Positions 25,436-38,080 of a stretch of 64,000 nt of DNA are shown here, in pieces. Position 1 is the first letter of the stretch. Every line of letters begins with the position of its first letter. This stretch comes from Morchella semilibera. Lineage: Eukaryota > Ascomycota > Pezizomycetes > Pezizales > Morchellaceae. Both the position numbers and the translations under genes were made by a program. The DNA is taken from the NCBI GenBank assembly GCA_009192285.1, contig WBVU01000010.1, forward strand, positions 558,001 to 622,000. The letters run 5' to 3'. Below the pieces are notes generated by a model. The model saw only the letters and a list, made by a program, of their open reading frames with translations. It did not search any database and was not told the DNA's origin.

Positions 25436-26514
25436 ATGTTTGTCGAATTGTCGGTCGTGAAGACCATCTACCTGCTCATCGCAAGCTCATTCCTTGCCCA
25501 GCCGGTACTATCGTCGGATAGGGACGATGAAGTTCTTCTCTGGCTTGACTTTGACGGCACAATCGCTACGAATGAGGCTTTCGAGACACTGGTGCTTTCT
25601 GCATACGATTCCATGACCATCGAAGAAGCAGCGCAATTCCCGCCTTGGAGGTAATTTAAAATATTCCAGACTCCGGGCGTATATACGTGCGGGCTAACTC
25701 GCACCGGAACTTTAGCTATTATGGTGATGTCTATTACGCCGAATATCTTGATTTTGTCGACAACTATGGGCCCCGCAATGGCATCTCCGCAGAGATTGTC
25801 TACCGTTCCTCTCCCGGGCTCCACAAGGTCGAATCGGACTCTTTTGACCGTGTTGCGGCATCTGGGATCGCAGAGTACATCAAATTCCCCGTCCTCCAGA
25901 AAGCCGCTGCTGCGGTGACCATTCGCGAGGGATTCTGGAAGATGGTCGCGTCGTCACTAGAGTGCGACATCACACCGCGCATCGCATCCCTCAACTGGAG
26001 CGTCCGCTGGATCCGCCAGGTTCTCCGGGAGGACCTCAAGAGGATGCGTGCCAACGCTACTGCAGAGGAGCACAGGTGGCTTAGACCCGACCTCGCCGAG
26101 GAAATTGCCATTTACTGCTCCGAGATTCTGCCTGAAGGAGTTGTGAGAGCCAATAAGCTCGACTTTCCGACCAGATTACACACAGGCAATGACAAAGTAG
26201 AACTCATGGCGAGGTTTAAGCCGGATAGAGCGGGTAGGAATGGAAGGGAGGCAAAAAGGGTTATATTCTTCGGAGATTCGACAAATGATCTCCCGCCGTT
26301 GTGGTTGGAACCTACTACGGTTGGTGTGGTTGCGGGACTGGATAGTGGGATGAACAACACTTTGACAAAGTTTGGCATCGGCCTGGTGGAGTTGAATCCG
26401 GAGGTGGATGTCCAGGATACGGTTGGAGAGGGCTTTTTGTACCAGACGTATGAATACTTTGCTGTGGGACCTTGGTTGACCGGGGGAAGGTGTAACAAGA
26501 GGGAATACTATTAA
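25436..26514 (+). CDS. secreted HAD-superfamily phosphatase-like protein
   Basis: Predicted extracellular or secretory-pathway hydrolase of the haloacid dehalogenase fold. Exons are 25436-25650 and 25716-26514 (337 residues); the 65-base intron has a CTAAC branch point, and splicing gives PPWSYYGDVYYAEYLDF. The N terminus has a hydrophobic signal peptide ending near AQPVLSS. HAD motif I is WLDFDGT, whose two Asp are the nucleophile and acid/base. Motif II is probably the Ser/Thr region SLNWSVRW, motif III the Lys in GNDKVE, and motif IV FFGDSTNDLPPL. All catalytic residues therefore look intact. The spacing resembles the phosphoserine-phosphatase or MtnX-like branch, so phosphomonoesterase activity is inferred; the substrate is unknown. 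A TATA-like element lies upstream. Confidence 0.82.
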
Positions 26515-28168
26515 TATTACATGTAGTATGTAGGTTTTAGATACCAGGATATATGTACATGTATGGTATGTATATGCTTTTGTAGAGCTTGTAAATACAT
26601 GTACTTTCATGTGCATCACAGTATATTGTTATATATTATGTACATGTATGGTAGTACTATATATAACAGCAGGACGATGTTGGCCGTGTGAATATTAGAG
26701 CAAGAGCGTGATTCTCTAGTAGAATTAAGGGCATATCATATGTATACATGTTGTATGTGGTAAATCCGCATTGCGTACAATGTGCTTAAGCCTTTAGGTC
26801 CCAATGAGAATGTTATAGACGGACTGGCCCGGCTTTACTATGAAGAGTAAAAAAGAGGTGCAGACGCCACTCACGCCCAAAACACCCACCGATGACCACC
26901 CCTCCGATTCCTGTCCTGATTCATAACTATGTGTACCCCTGGCATATAAGTACATGCGTGTAGTCTCCATGTATCAGCATCGTGCGAAGTATATATACAT
27001 GTATGAAGTAGCTTTACTATGTAGCCCCAGACAACAACAAAAAAACCAGGGCAATAAGCAGCCTTACAACCACATATAGGTGGAGGATTTCTAAGCTCTT
27101 TTGTTGGTGAAGCAACGGGCGAACGAGTGATAATATATGATCCAGTGCATTCCTCCCTTCTCTTTACATAGGTAATAGTCTGCCGGGATTTCCAGTCCTG
27201 CCTGCGTTAAAAGCACATAAGATTAGGGCACCGAGTAGTATAGTTTGCCTTACCTAGCTGCATCTCGGCCTCGTTTAGCCTTGTCTTAATTGGACTAATG
27301 GGTCATCCAAGTAAGAATTAGGTCTCTCATCCTGGCCTGGACGTACCATTGGTATCATGATTCTGCAGGAACGCGGCGGGGATCTTTCTAGAGAAATAAA
27401 GTTGCATTACGGGTCATGTATCGCAGCATATTACGAACCCATTTGGATAGTTCCAGTGTAGAATGTATGTATATGTGTACTATTGGTAACTATAATACCA
27501 GAAATACAGGAGTTGTCGAACTTGGGAGGGAGAAAAAGGTACATACATGTAAGTAGTTATGGTAGTATAAATTCAAGACTCGCCCGGCAAGGTACTAGGG
27601 TACCCCACGACGAGGTATATTGAATTCCTATCTCCTATTCCATGGGCGCTAGTTGCTGATTTGTAGTATATACATGTATGTATGAAAGGTATTGTTTAGT
27701 CACACGGTATCACTCGTCTAAAAGTTTGGCTCTCGGCATGCAACCCGAAGGTTATGGCAAGATCTTACCCTGTGCCGGAGACACAGCAAATCTTCCTCCC
27801 AAAAGAAATAAGAAAATAAGGACATAACAGACTAAATAAAACCAGAGGGAGGGAGAAAAAAAATGCACATTCGACCTAGGCCTTTCCTCTTGCCCTACCT
27901 TCTCTAAATTGACCGTAAAGGACTCCCTCGATTTTACTTTGGTCTGTCCTGGAATCTAAAAAAAAATCGCTTTTCCCAAATTCCAAAGCACCCGGTTCTC
28001 TCTGTAATTGTCCAACCCCCGTTTGTGCTGAACTTTAGGCGGGTTTTCTTATGGTTTCCGAAAGCTTTATTTAACGTACTTTACAATAAATTGTAGATAC
28101 ACTTACTTACAACAAGGCAGCATGTATAAATTTGAGGTGGGCTCTGGAAGACTTATGGCGAACTTGCA
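26515..28168. other. convergent intergenic region between HAD and JmjC genes
   Basis: Lies between the 3' ends of two convergent genes. No frame is supported. It holds seven TACATGTA copies in about 1.2 kb (about 26519, 26556, 26597, 26641, 26997, 27546, 27672), some just past the HAD stop codon. Confidence 0.6.
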
Positions 28169-29099
28169 TTACCGGAACCACCAATTTATCTGTGAAATTT
28201 GGTTAGTCTCGCGAGGTTTCCCACGCATAGGATGTGAGAAAACTTACGGAAACGCTGTTCCCAATCCCGTCGCCGATTCCATTGACGGCATGCCACCATC
28301 CCTTTGGGATAAATATTCCATCACCACACCCAACCTCAGTTTCGAAACCATGAGCCTCAAATTCCGTTAATCTATCCCCCCATACAACTTGATCTATCCT
28401 ATCCTTATTTTCCCCCACCATCATTTCGTCTCCCGTTCGAAATGAGATGTCTCCTCCCCGGTGATACACACCCATCATCTCTCGCCCTATTGCAGGCGGG
28501 AAAAGGCGGATCTTCTTCCTCCCCGCCAACTGAACGAAAAGGTTAGGGTTTGGGTCCTTATGAAGTGGCGTATGTGTCCTTCCACTAAAGCCCATCCAGA
28601 GATTTACATCATAGATATCACCCTTACCGGCCTTTTTTACGTACTCCGGCGGTGGCACATACTCCCGGAGGGCCGGAAAATTTAGGAGAAGCTGCTCTTG
28701 CGCGAGATATAACACTGAACGCTCTGAACTATTATCACCAGCAAGGTATTGGAGGAAAACTTCAAAAGGTAGATATTTCCTATCGAACGTTTCCTTCCCA
28801 TTATCCAATATTTCAGTGCACTCCAAAGGTACCAGTGTGTCCCAACGGTTTTTCTCTGCGAGGATATCACGGAAGAACTCTATGTTTATCGATTTTTCGG
28901 TTTCCGGAAGTAATCTGTGGGGTTTGAACCAGGCTGAGATGGCGGGGATGTCGCAGAAATGCGACGGTGGAAAGATGCATGGAAGTTCAGGCTGGAAGTG
29001 GGATCTTTGAAATTCTTTGAGTGATGGGGTCTTCAAAACTGGAACAGGCCGGATTGCCTTTGTAGCATTCTGAAATAATAATCGGAGGCTTGGTTTCAT
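28169..29099 (-). CDS. JmjC/cupin-8 domain 2-oxoglutarate-dependent hydroxylase
   Basis: Probable Fe(II)/2-oxoglutarate oxygenase. Exons on the minus strand are 29099-28248 and 28189-28169 (290 residues). The last exon encodes only INWWFR after a 58-base GTAAGT...CAG intron; the spliced end NSVSINWWFR matches the usual end of this family. Without splicing the frame runs on to give LTSYAWETSRD instead. Metal ligands are visible: HKD (His about 180, Asp about 182, in TPLHKDPNPN) and the distal His (about 270) in PKGWWHAV. The Lys/Arg region GRKKIRLFPP follows the first ligands as in JMJD7/TYW5-like proteins. The N terminus is basic and could be a mitochondrial presequence. The frame is open upstream, but the first ATG is at 29099. 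The substrate is unknown. Confidence 0.85.
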
Positions 29100-29665
29100 C
29101 GGCGCAACAAATGTTAAATGCAAAGCTTGAACGATCGTTTTGGTGGGTGACGTCGTTAATTTAACGATGTGATCCTAATGTATACTTATGTATGTACAAA
29201 TTTTAAATCTCCCGAAAGACCCAAGCTGGCGGCACAAAGGCAGGGATTTACATGCCTTACTAATCACAAAATAGCAAGGGGTTGCCGAATGACGTCGCAA
29301 ACCACGTTCTTTCTTGCGATATTCAGGGTTTCCAAGACCATCCCAGGAAATCCAAGTGCTATCTTATGCATGTTCGCTGCCCAAAGACTTTCCGAGTTCG
29401 GCTACCCACTCAATGAGCACCTCGGACGACTATTCAAGCGTACGAATCCAGGTGCCATTAGGGTCTTAGACGCATCAGACATACTAACATGATTCACGTG
29501 AATACCGTCTTGGATGTTTTAGGAGTCGAAGGCGCAAACCCTACAAAATGCTCTCAATCTCCCTTTATTTTGGGGGCCACTCTATGATCTACACTGAAAC
29601 TCGCGCTCTGTCCTCAGCTAACCAAAGATACTCTACACAACTGCCAAATACTATCATCAACGTCA
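29100..29665. promoter_or_regulatory. shared divergent promoter, JmjC and PhoD genes
   Basis: These 566 bases separate the start codons of two divergently transcribed genes. A 107-codon frame on the plus strand (29169-29492) lacks homology I recognise and is treated as chance. No clear TATA box stands out. Confidence 0.5.
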
Positions 29666-31775
29666 ATGGCAGCAACCAAACCTAATGCCCCAGAAGGCCC
29701 TTCAGTAATTCCACCAGTGCACTTGAATAATACATTTCTAAGCTCTTCATTAGCTCCAGAAACTCCAGTCACTCTTAGGCCAGCATTGAAATGCGGCCCT
29801 CTTATTCGTTATCACGGCACAGATTACTCAACTAATCCTGCGCGTCCTCTATGGCGTGGTAGTGTTCTTGTTGTAACTCAATCAGAATGTACCCCAACAT
29901 TTCGAGTACAGGTAGGCTCGGAACAATATAACGGGGGAGCACTGTCTCCTGGGTCGAGGTTGTTCGGCGAGCGTGGGAGAGCATTCTGGAGATATGCGAT
30001 TGAGGTTGGAATGGTGGAGGAGGAGCAGAAAGTGGAATATATCGTCGATTTTGGCAGAGCTGGGGAGCTGAAGAGAGCTTTTTGGATTCCAGGAAAGGAC
30101 GACAGTATGAGAATAATGGTGAGAAACCCTAATATTTGCCGTAGACAATTTGAGTTGAGTTGGAACTAATAGCTGTGATGTAGTTCCATTCGTGTAATGG
30201 TAGGTTTGCTAGCTTTGGATTGGAGTAACGTAACCTTATTAAATATTTGCAGGTTTCTCTGTTGGTAGTAACGAGTCCGAATATTCTGGCCCTGCTCTCT
30301 GGAACGATGTCCTCCGTGTTCATTCCAAACACCCCTTTCATGTTTCAATCGGCGGCGGTGACCAGATATACAATGATGGGGTCCGAGTCACTGGCCCGCT
30401 TAAGCCCTGGGCTAGCCTCTCAAGTGCCTCAAAGAAACGCGCCTATCAGTGGACCGAGCAGCTCGAAGATGATATAGACGAATGGTACTTCAACAACTAC
30501 GTTGATTGGTACAGTACTGCGCCTTATTCACACGCAAACTCACAGATACCGTCCGTAAACATATGGGATGACCACGATATCATTGATGGGTATGGTAGCT
30601 ACACGGACCATTTCATGAGCTGCCCCGTATTTAAAGGCGTTGGGAGAGTTGCGAAGAAATACTATATGCTTTTCCAGCACCATACGCCGCCAGGTGGAGA
30701 AGAGAAAGAGGACCCTTGCTGGATTATTGGGAAAACCCCTGGGAGATATATCGGGGAAGCATCGAGATCTGTGTACACAAGATTGGGTAAAAGAATTGGT
30801 TTCGTCGGAGTCGATGCAAGAACTGAAAGAACAAGACATATGATCAACGAGCCTGAAACCTACAACCAGATCTTTGAGAGGATGAACCATGAGGTCGAAC
30901 TAGCAGCAGGTGATATTCGTCACATGATCATTCTACTCGGCGTACCCATCGCGTACCCGCGTCTTGTTTGGCTTGAGAACATCATTCAATCTCCCCTCTT
31001 CGGATTTATACGCTTCCTCAACAAGCGGTTTGGAGCAGCTGGAGCTATTTTCAATAAGTTTGATGGGCAAGTTGATATCCTCGACGATTTAGACGACCAT
31101 TATTGTGCAAGACCACACAAGGATGAACGCAATGCATTCTTGCTCCGTCTGCAGCAGTTTTCGCTGGAGAAACAAGTGAGGGTGACGATGCTGAGCGGGG
31201 ATGTGCATCTGGCAGCAATTGGAAGGTTTTATTCGAAGCCAGCACTGAGTATACCGACAACCAACGACCATCGGTACATGGTGAATATCATTTCTAGCGC
31301 CATCACAAATAAGCCACCACCGGAAGCGGTCAGCAATATTTTGGCTAAAAGAAACAAGCTTCATCACCTGGATGACTCTACCGATGAGCAACTCCTCGAT
31401 TTCTTCAACAAGGATGTTTACGGAAAGCCTCGTTTGAAGAATATGAATACAATGCCATCGAGGAACTATTCTGTTATTACAGAATCCCCGATCTCACTCA
31501 ATGGCTCATCACCTGACGACACCGCTAAGATTGGTAGTGCTCATCCAGAATCTGGGGTTGGCGGGAAGCCTAAAAGAAAGAAAACAAACAATATAGGCGC
31601 TGGCGAGGAAGGAGCAGGTGCGGAACATCCAGCAGCAACCGCAGAGAAAGTTGTAGAAACCATCCCGGGCGCATTAAATGTTGCCATAAGGGTTGAGATA
31701 GACAAAAGTAAGCCTGGCGGGGAGACATTCAAGTATGGATTTACTAGTAAGCTATCCTCCCCCCTCAATACCTAA
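29666..31775 (+). CDS. PhoD-like metallophosphatase domain protein
   Basis: Fungal PhoD-like phosphatase or phosphodiesterase family, probably cytosolic because no signal peptide is seen. Exons are 29666-30118, 30184-30199 and 30253-31775 (663 residues). The middle exon is only 16 bases and encodes FHSCN plus one base. It restores the family sequence MRIMFHSCNGFSVG; without it the flanking exons are out of frame. An N-terminal beta-rich domain (about 150 residues) precedes the catalytic part. Metal-binding motifs are GGGDQIYNDG, WDDHDIIDGYG and LSGDVHLAAIG, all intact. A Lys-rich low-complexity linker (KPKRKKT) precedes a C-terminal segment. Natural substrates of this fungal group are poorly defined. 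It shares a promoter region with the JmjC gene. Confidence 0.88.
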
Positions 31776-34002
31776 CTAGACATATATTCTCTCCGCGGAG
31801 TTATATCTTCTTTGAAACCCTGCTAACTGGTCGTGTGCCTCAAATAAAGTTCCCGCTTTGGAGGCATACAGTCTTCCTCCGCTATAACGAACATGCATAT
31901 TGAAAATTTTTCGTTCGATACAGCAGATTATTCGGTACAGCAGATAAAATTCTGCCATTTTTCTATGTGAAATTGAAGTTCGGGTCACCAAGACCTGTTT
32001 GTAATAGCAGATTTGTGGCTTTATTGGCATTCGGTATAGCAGAGGTAGACTGTACACATAAAGGTCTTCCTTCTTCTCATATCGGATAACTCGGATGAAG
32101 AGTGGACAATGCCAGTCACAAGTACATGCATTTAATATCATTAAATATATTTCAAGTTTAGGGGGAAGGGAGGAGGCTTTGGTTAAAACCACGCATTTAA
32201 TGTATAATAAAGTAGACGGGCATCTGGGATCATACGTTCAAGTATGGCAAACCCCGTCTACCAGCCTCTCTTGTCCTGGATCAACTATCTATACCTACAA
32301 AAACATTATAATGTACCCGAAGACCGTGTAGTTGATAGTTGTGTGTCTATCATTGGCTTACGAAGCAAACCAGGATAAGCCTGCTTCATTGACTCGATTA
32401 CTTGGGCAGCGGACGGGTTCTTGACATCGGAGCATGGGCCGCATGCCTCACCGTTACATATAGTACTCTAGTCAAAGAGTTATACTAGGGTTAGAATCAT
32501 CCGCTACTGTGTAGTGTAGCGTAGAGATTGTAGTCCTTACAGAGGCAACTGCAGATACTTAATATAAATATATGTAACTACATGTACTGACTTGCATTCT
32601 AAGTTTCGTTAAACGAGGCGCTTAGTAGGTGAGCGTGAGTTAATACCCAAGCTCTAAACTCCTTCGTTAGGTCACGTCACTTTTGGAGGTCTCTATAAAT
32701 TATATATAGGCAGGGATACCCTATGTATGCGGAAGCAACCCTTCTTGGAACAAATATTCCAGCATACAGGCACCATCTGATTTTATTTGGGGTGGGGGGC
32801 TACTAAACGTGCAATACCTGGATATCACTGCTGGTGGGGGATAAGATAAAAGTGTTGATGTGCGGGACATCCGCTTTCGATCATGTATCAAATGGCTGGG
32901 GTTTCTCAATCCCCTGTTTTGAACCCACCACCATGATGCACGCCTACGCGTATTTTCCACATCTGTAAATCCTGCAAACATCCACCACTATTATAGATTG
33001 GTCATGAAATCTACTTTGTACCTCCTGAGAAGAGATCATTAGGAAACTTGGCTATATGTAAGTAGTTTAAGCCAATTATTTTTGAAACAGAAGGGGATTG
33101 AGGCTTGCCAAGTATGCAAGTCTGTAGCCAAATATTAAGAAAGATACTGGCCCGGTTTTCTCCCGCCCTGCCCCGCCCCATGTAGCACTCGCTAAGTCTT
33201 AGGCCTGTCAGCGATTAAGCCAAGCTTGGGGGCATCACGAACAATTATACCTGCACTGCATGTATGTGCAATTTGAGAGTGCATTTTTTGTCAACCATGA
33301 TCCCGCATGAGGACGAGGAGGAGCGAATGATAAAAATCCCCACTTCGGCGTCCCCGAATATTTCGGCATCACCGAAACGACATGTAATACTTGTAGGTGT
33401 TATTGTTACCGGCTGGGGAAGTCAAGAGTGCCATCCGAATTGTATGTACATACTTTGTATGTAAACTCGCTTTAGCATGATTTAAATGGCGAAGGAAATG
33501 TCAGCAATTCGCGGGGGTTTTCCAATCCCAGTCGCAGATCCCCACGGCATCCAAGACTGTAGCTGTTTCACTAGCCTGCACAGTCGGGTTCAGGGTTTGT
33601 TCCACAACGGACCAAATTTATACAGGGTGGTATCTACTTAGCTGCATCGCTAGTATAAGAACTGCGACTTTCCAGGCTCCGTGCAACGTGCTGATTACCT
33701 TGAGTGCGAAGGAATCAAGACTTTGCTTTATGATAAGGTAAGGATGTGTCTGCATCGCCATTTTCCAATCTGCCGCTTCAGCCAAGAATAAAAAGGAAGT
33801 TTAGTTAACGACTTTGTAGCAGAAGTACATATAAAGGAAATACCCTATATATTGCTTAAACCCAATCATACAACTATTTATACAGTCTTGATAAACTGAA
33901 ACATAAATAACTAAACCAGGAAGAACTACAATCGACAACCGAAAAACCCGATACAATACGCCATGCTTGACAAAAACGCCCTTAAGATATCCGAATACAT
34001 GA
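31776..34002. other. gene-free stretch
   Basis: Lies between the 3' ends of the PhoD-like gene (plus) and a Zn2Cys6 gene (minus). The frames present are short and unrelated to families I know. One TACATGTA is near 32579. Confidence 0.6.
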
Positions 34003-36781
34003 TCAATAAAAGTGGAAGTGTTCATCGTAATCAGGGACCCAGGTCTGAGAATCGTCGAGCGCCTCCATCGCTTCGGTTTCGAGGATACTCATCAACTCAC
34101 TCTGTTGCTGCTGTTGGTTGAGTACTCTATGGTCGTGGGGACCTGAAACCGGCTGTTGGGTTGGGGCACCTGCCACTAATGGGCTGCTGGTTGGGACAGG
34201 CATTGTATGTTGTGGAAAGGTGTTTGCGGGGTCCCAGGTCCCTACGAATGCTGGAATTGTGTGGCGCCCCGCAGTGCCTGGTCCATTTCCAAAAACACCG
34301 TACATCGGATGAGGGTTGAACATCATATCCTGCACATGGTGGGGGACTTCTGGCGCGCTTCTAATCGGGTTATTTTCGAAAAATTGTGGCCCCCCGATAA
34401 AACTTGCAGCCCAAGAAGCCGCTGGGCTAGGGGTTGATTCTTCTGCGGATTGGACACTTGGAGAGCTGTTATACGGCGAGGAATGCCGGTAGAATGGCGA
34501 AGATTCCTTTGGGGGACTTGGTGAGGTGGCAGTAGAGTGCGATGGTATTGAAGAGTGCGTTGACACAGGGGATTTCCCTTGATCTATAGCGTAACTTCGC
34601 AGCGCTGCCCGGGCTAGCCTATCAAAAAGATCTGCTGCAGCTTCAGTCCCAGGCCATCTTTCAGCCAGTACAGTCAACAATGTTAGGCTGATCTCAAAGT
34701 TGGATTCGACCTCCTCTTTTGAGTGCAGCTCACGGATCCCCTCATTATACAATGCCCAGATAAGAGTTAGCGTTGCAGTATATATCTGGTGTAGGTAAAC
34801 CCAGGTGAATTCTATGGTCTTTTCATCGAACATCTTCTTTTGGAGATGGATTCCTTTAACTGATGAGTCATAGCATAGTATGGTTGCCTCAAGGGACGGT
34901 TGCGGTATCTGTGGAGTTGGGTGGAAAAGGAAGATGCGCATGAGATGATACCTGGTAGGTTAAGTCAGCCCGGTATCAGAACGCTGTGTCAATCTATTTT
35001 ACCTATGGTCAAACCTGGAATAAATTGTCAGCTAAGTGCGGAAAGAAGGGAACAAGGAGTAAGAACCCTCTGATTTTAACTCACCAATCATAACTCATGC
35101 CGCTTCCTTGATCGTTCTGAGGACAGGTCGCTCTCCAATTATCAAGTTTTGCATTCATTTCGTGGAACCAAGGGTCATCATCACTCTTGGGGTTTTCCCT
35201 TGGATTTTGATAAAGAGTTTGTCGGATCTCCGCTTGCAATCTCCTCATTTTAAAAAAGTGCATTGATATCAACTTTTTTGGAGATGGGGGCCCAGGCAAT
35301 ATCCCTTCTGCAGTTATGCAAGCATCATCAACAGTCTCGTAAAATCCAACATCGACGAACGAGTCTGCTGTAGCGAAGGACGAAGGTCGGCCCAGAACAT
35401 GCGAGAGGCCATATCTAAGCCGATATCAGTAATTCAACCCTGATAAATGCTTCAAATCATCTGAAACCATGACGTTCGCCCAGGCAATCAATGGGTTACA
35501 TACTCCATAGATGCCAACGACCAAAAGAATCTTCTACGCATGTCCTTGGTTATGCAGTCGAGAGGAGTTTCGCTTAACATGATTGTTCGTTCTTGATGGT
35601 ATCCGAGCTGCATACAAAGACGTACAGCAATGCCAACTATATGGTACACCTGTGCACCCAAATCAGATACTAGGCTCGTACGGGCTTAGTAGATAGTAGT
35701 CATTTACCGCCATACGGGTGGGTGTCACTAGAGCATACTGTGCCATGACGAGCAAACATTGGAGTGTCCGGTGGTCCATTGATTCTAAAACCTCTTCCAG
35801 GTGTTCCAACCCTGCTAAGAAATAACTGTCTGCAATAGTGGAATATTGCCGTGAAAGCCTCTGCATGCTGATAGCCAGCACCATTTTCAGTTGAAAGTTC
35901 TTATAAGGATCTTTTGAACCGGCATATACATCGGCCACATCTTGGATGAATGTTGGTTCATGTAGAACCGGGAGTTGATAGAGGGCTATATAATGCCTAT
36001 CAGTGTTTTGAACGATTGGGGAAAGTTGGCCAATAAAAACCTTTTTGACAAAATCGATCAACAAGTTTGTCAGTAATCTCACGGTTTGGAAGCTTTGTTG
36101 CCGGGACAGGACTGTGGTAGTGATCCCCGGGATCTGGACTAGACCGCAACGCATGTCGGAATGTGCTTCGATGTTGTGTAGTCAAATCTTTGAATGTCTG
36201 AGGCCCCAAGTTTCTTTTTGCTGACTCAAGAACTAATCGAGTCACAGTGAACCCATTCGAAGTTCCAACATATCGTGGCTCCTTGTAATGTTCATAGTCT
36301 GCGAAATTTACCATAGCAACCCCCCTTACCAGGTCTTCAACATTGGGTGTCTCAACCTCAAATGTCAAGGCCTCCCGCATCTTTATTTCCTCCTCCAGGG
36401 CCCGAACCTTGGCTTGCAGATGAACAACATAACTTCTAGGTATCGTCTTTTGTTTTGTCGAATCGAAGAATTCACAGTGCGCCCCACTTCGCTCGCAAGG
36501 CCCACACTTTGGTAATCCGGCGTCACAGCGGGTTTTACGCTATGGACAACTGGTAAGAACTTGTGGCCCAAAACAAATTATGGGTTTCTTACAGTTCTGC
36601 ATCGTGTGCAAGCTGTTAGAGTATGGTACAGTTTTGGTGGTTCAGAGCCCTCTCCCCGACTACCATTCTCGATATTTCCATCTCTGTCACTGCTTTGCCG
36701 AGCTTCAATGGAACTCCTTCGATACTCTCTTGCACGCGCCCCCGGAGATTTTCGTGTCCTGTTAGTTTCCTTCGCTTCCAT
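34003..36781 (-). CDS. Zn2Cys6 transcription factor with fungal MHR domain (A)
   Basis: Nuclear regulator. Six exons on the minus strand: 36781-36593, 36539-36041, 35985-35708, 35649-35504, 35414-35085 and 34951-34003 (796 residues; phases agree). The zinc cluster is split by intron 1 and reads CTRC, RTRKTRC, DAGLPKC, GPC, ERSGAHC, a perfect CX2CX6CX6CX2CX6C. It is followed by a linker (KQKTIPRSYVVHLQAKVRAL) and a coiled-coil start. The regulatory middle homology region includes LPVLHEPTF, VGIAVRLCMQLGYHQE, DMRRRFFW and EYGLSHVLGRPSSF. The C-terminal quarter is Ser/Pro-rich with a QQQQQ run and ends with acidic and aromatic residues, a plausible activation domain. It resembles the neighbouring divergent regulator. 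Target genes cannot be inferred. Confidence 0.87.
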
Positions 36782-38080
36782 TGAGGACTCATGGATATCG
36801 AATTTCGTGGTAGTGATCGTTGCGACGGAGGTGGTCTACCTAGCGAGAAAGTGGAGGTTGAACAGCCGATGATTTGTAGCGGCTACTGAACATACGCCGG
36901 AAAAAGAAACCAACCAACAGTGCAGCTCCCCTGACGGACTAGTTAGTATCTTGCCGTCAATGTCCTGCGTCAGCCTTCTCGTGCTTATTCCCCGCGAAGA
37001 TGGCGTTTGGGTGTGTGACACGACCGGCCGCAACAGCGTAAGGACGCCGGCCTAGTGAGATGGGGGGGGAAGTTGAACCAGATGGGATGGATGTTCCGGA
37101 TAATTCAGTGTACAGTATAGTTTGTGAGTACGTACCTTGTGGATTCTGTGGTGGTGATAGTATTCCTGAATGGGACAAACAGCTTGGTATGTCGGGACTG
37201 TTTGAACGGGGCCCACAGTATGTGCCTACCCTTCCTCCTGATAGCAGGCAACTATTAGAGTCTGTACGTTGTTCGTACGATGCTGGGTTCCCTCCTCCAA
37301 TTCCAACACTCAGAATTGAATAACGAAGTAGGTTGTGCAGCTGCCAAAGGGGATATGTACCTCTTATAACCATAATTAATGCCGTTCTAAACGAATCTAT
37401 CAGATGATACTACACATACATACCGACGAGTTTGATATATTGTATGGCCACTGTAGACATACATGTATGTATCTATTTATTCGCCGGGGTTTCGCCTGCG
37501 ACCTCCGGGTTATTTTAACCGAGGGCTTGTTCCCTCCATCTAGAACTTCAAGCTTCGGAGTGATAATTTATACTTGGGCGGTATTCGTTAAGTGCTTGCT
37601 ATTTGTACCCACTCGACCAGACATTAACTTCATTGGAGCTGTGGAGCTGCGAGTATCTATTCTTTCAAACCTGTAGAGGTTGTTCTATACAACACCCTCG
37701 TGAGGTTTTTGGATGTGCCTTCCTCCAGGTGGATTTTATTGATATGCAAGCGCAAACCTCAAGGGGTGCTAAAAGTTGCTGCCGCTCGCAGGGATACTAA
37801 CTGAAAATACAGAATCCAAGAGCCAAAGAAGATAAGAGTTCTTGTTTTGGAGTGTTTACCCCAGCAACAACCTAAACTGTTCGAGTACACCGCCCCGTTA
37901 GCTACATGTATGTAGGTACAACTTCTGGTCGACTGACACCCCTGCCAGTGATGGGTTTTCTGAGCTTATTCTTAATCTGACACTGACAGCCGTTCTTGGA
38001 GAGACTGGGAACACACTCTTGAGCAGGCAACACTACTTGAGCTTCGAATATATTTGACCCAAATCGCCTACTATCTATCG
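36782..38080. promoter_or_regulatory. shared upstream region of two divergent Zn2Cys6 genes
   Basis: About 1.3 kb separates the two start codons. No supported frame lies inside. Two TACATGTA copies (about 37460, 37904) are present. Zn-cluster binding triplets (CGG/CCG) occur, but I do not see a convincing paired site that stands out. Confidence 0.45.

Noticed and set aside
28203-28247. Continuous JmjC frame ending in LTSYAWETSRD as the true C terminus
   Set aside because: A strong GTAAGT donor and CACAG acceptor give the family-typical INWWFR end; retained here only as a possible isoform.
29169-29492. 107-codon plus-strand frame between the JmjC and PhoD genes
   Set aside because: No homology I recognise; it lies in a short divergent promoter region; length is within chance.
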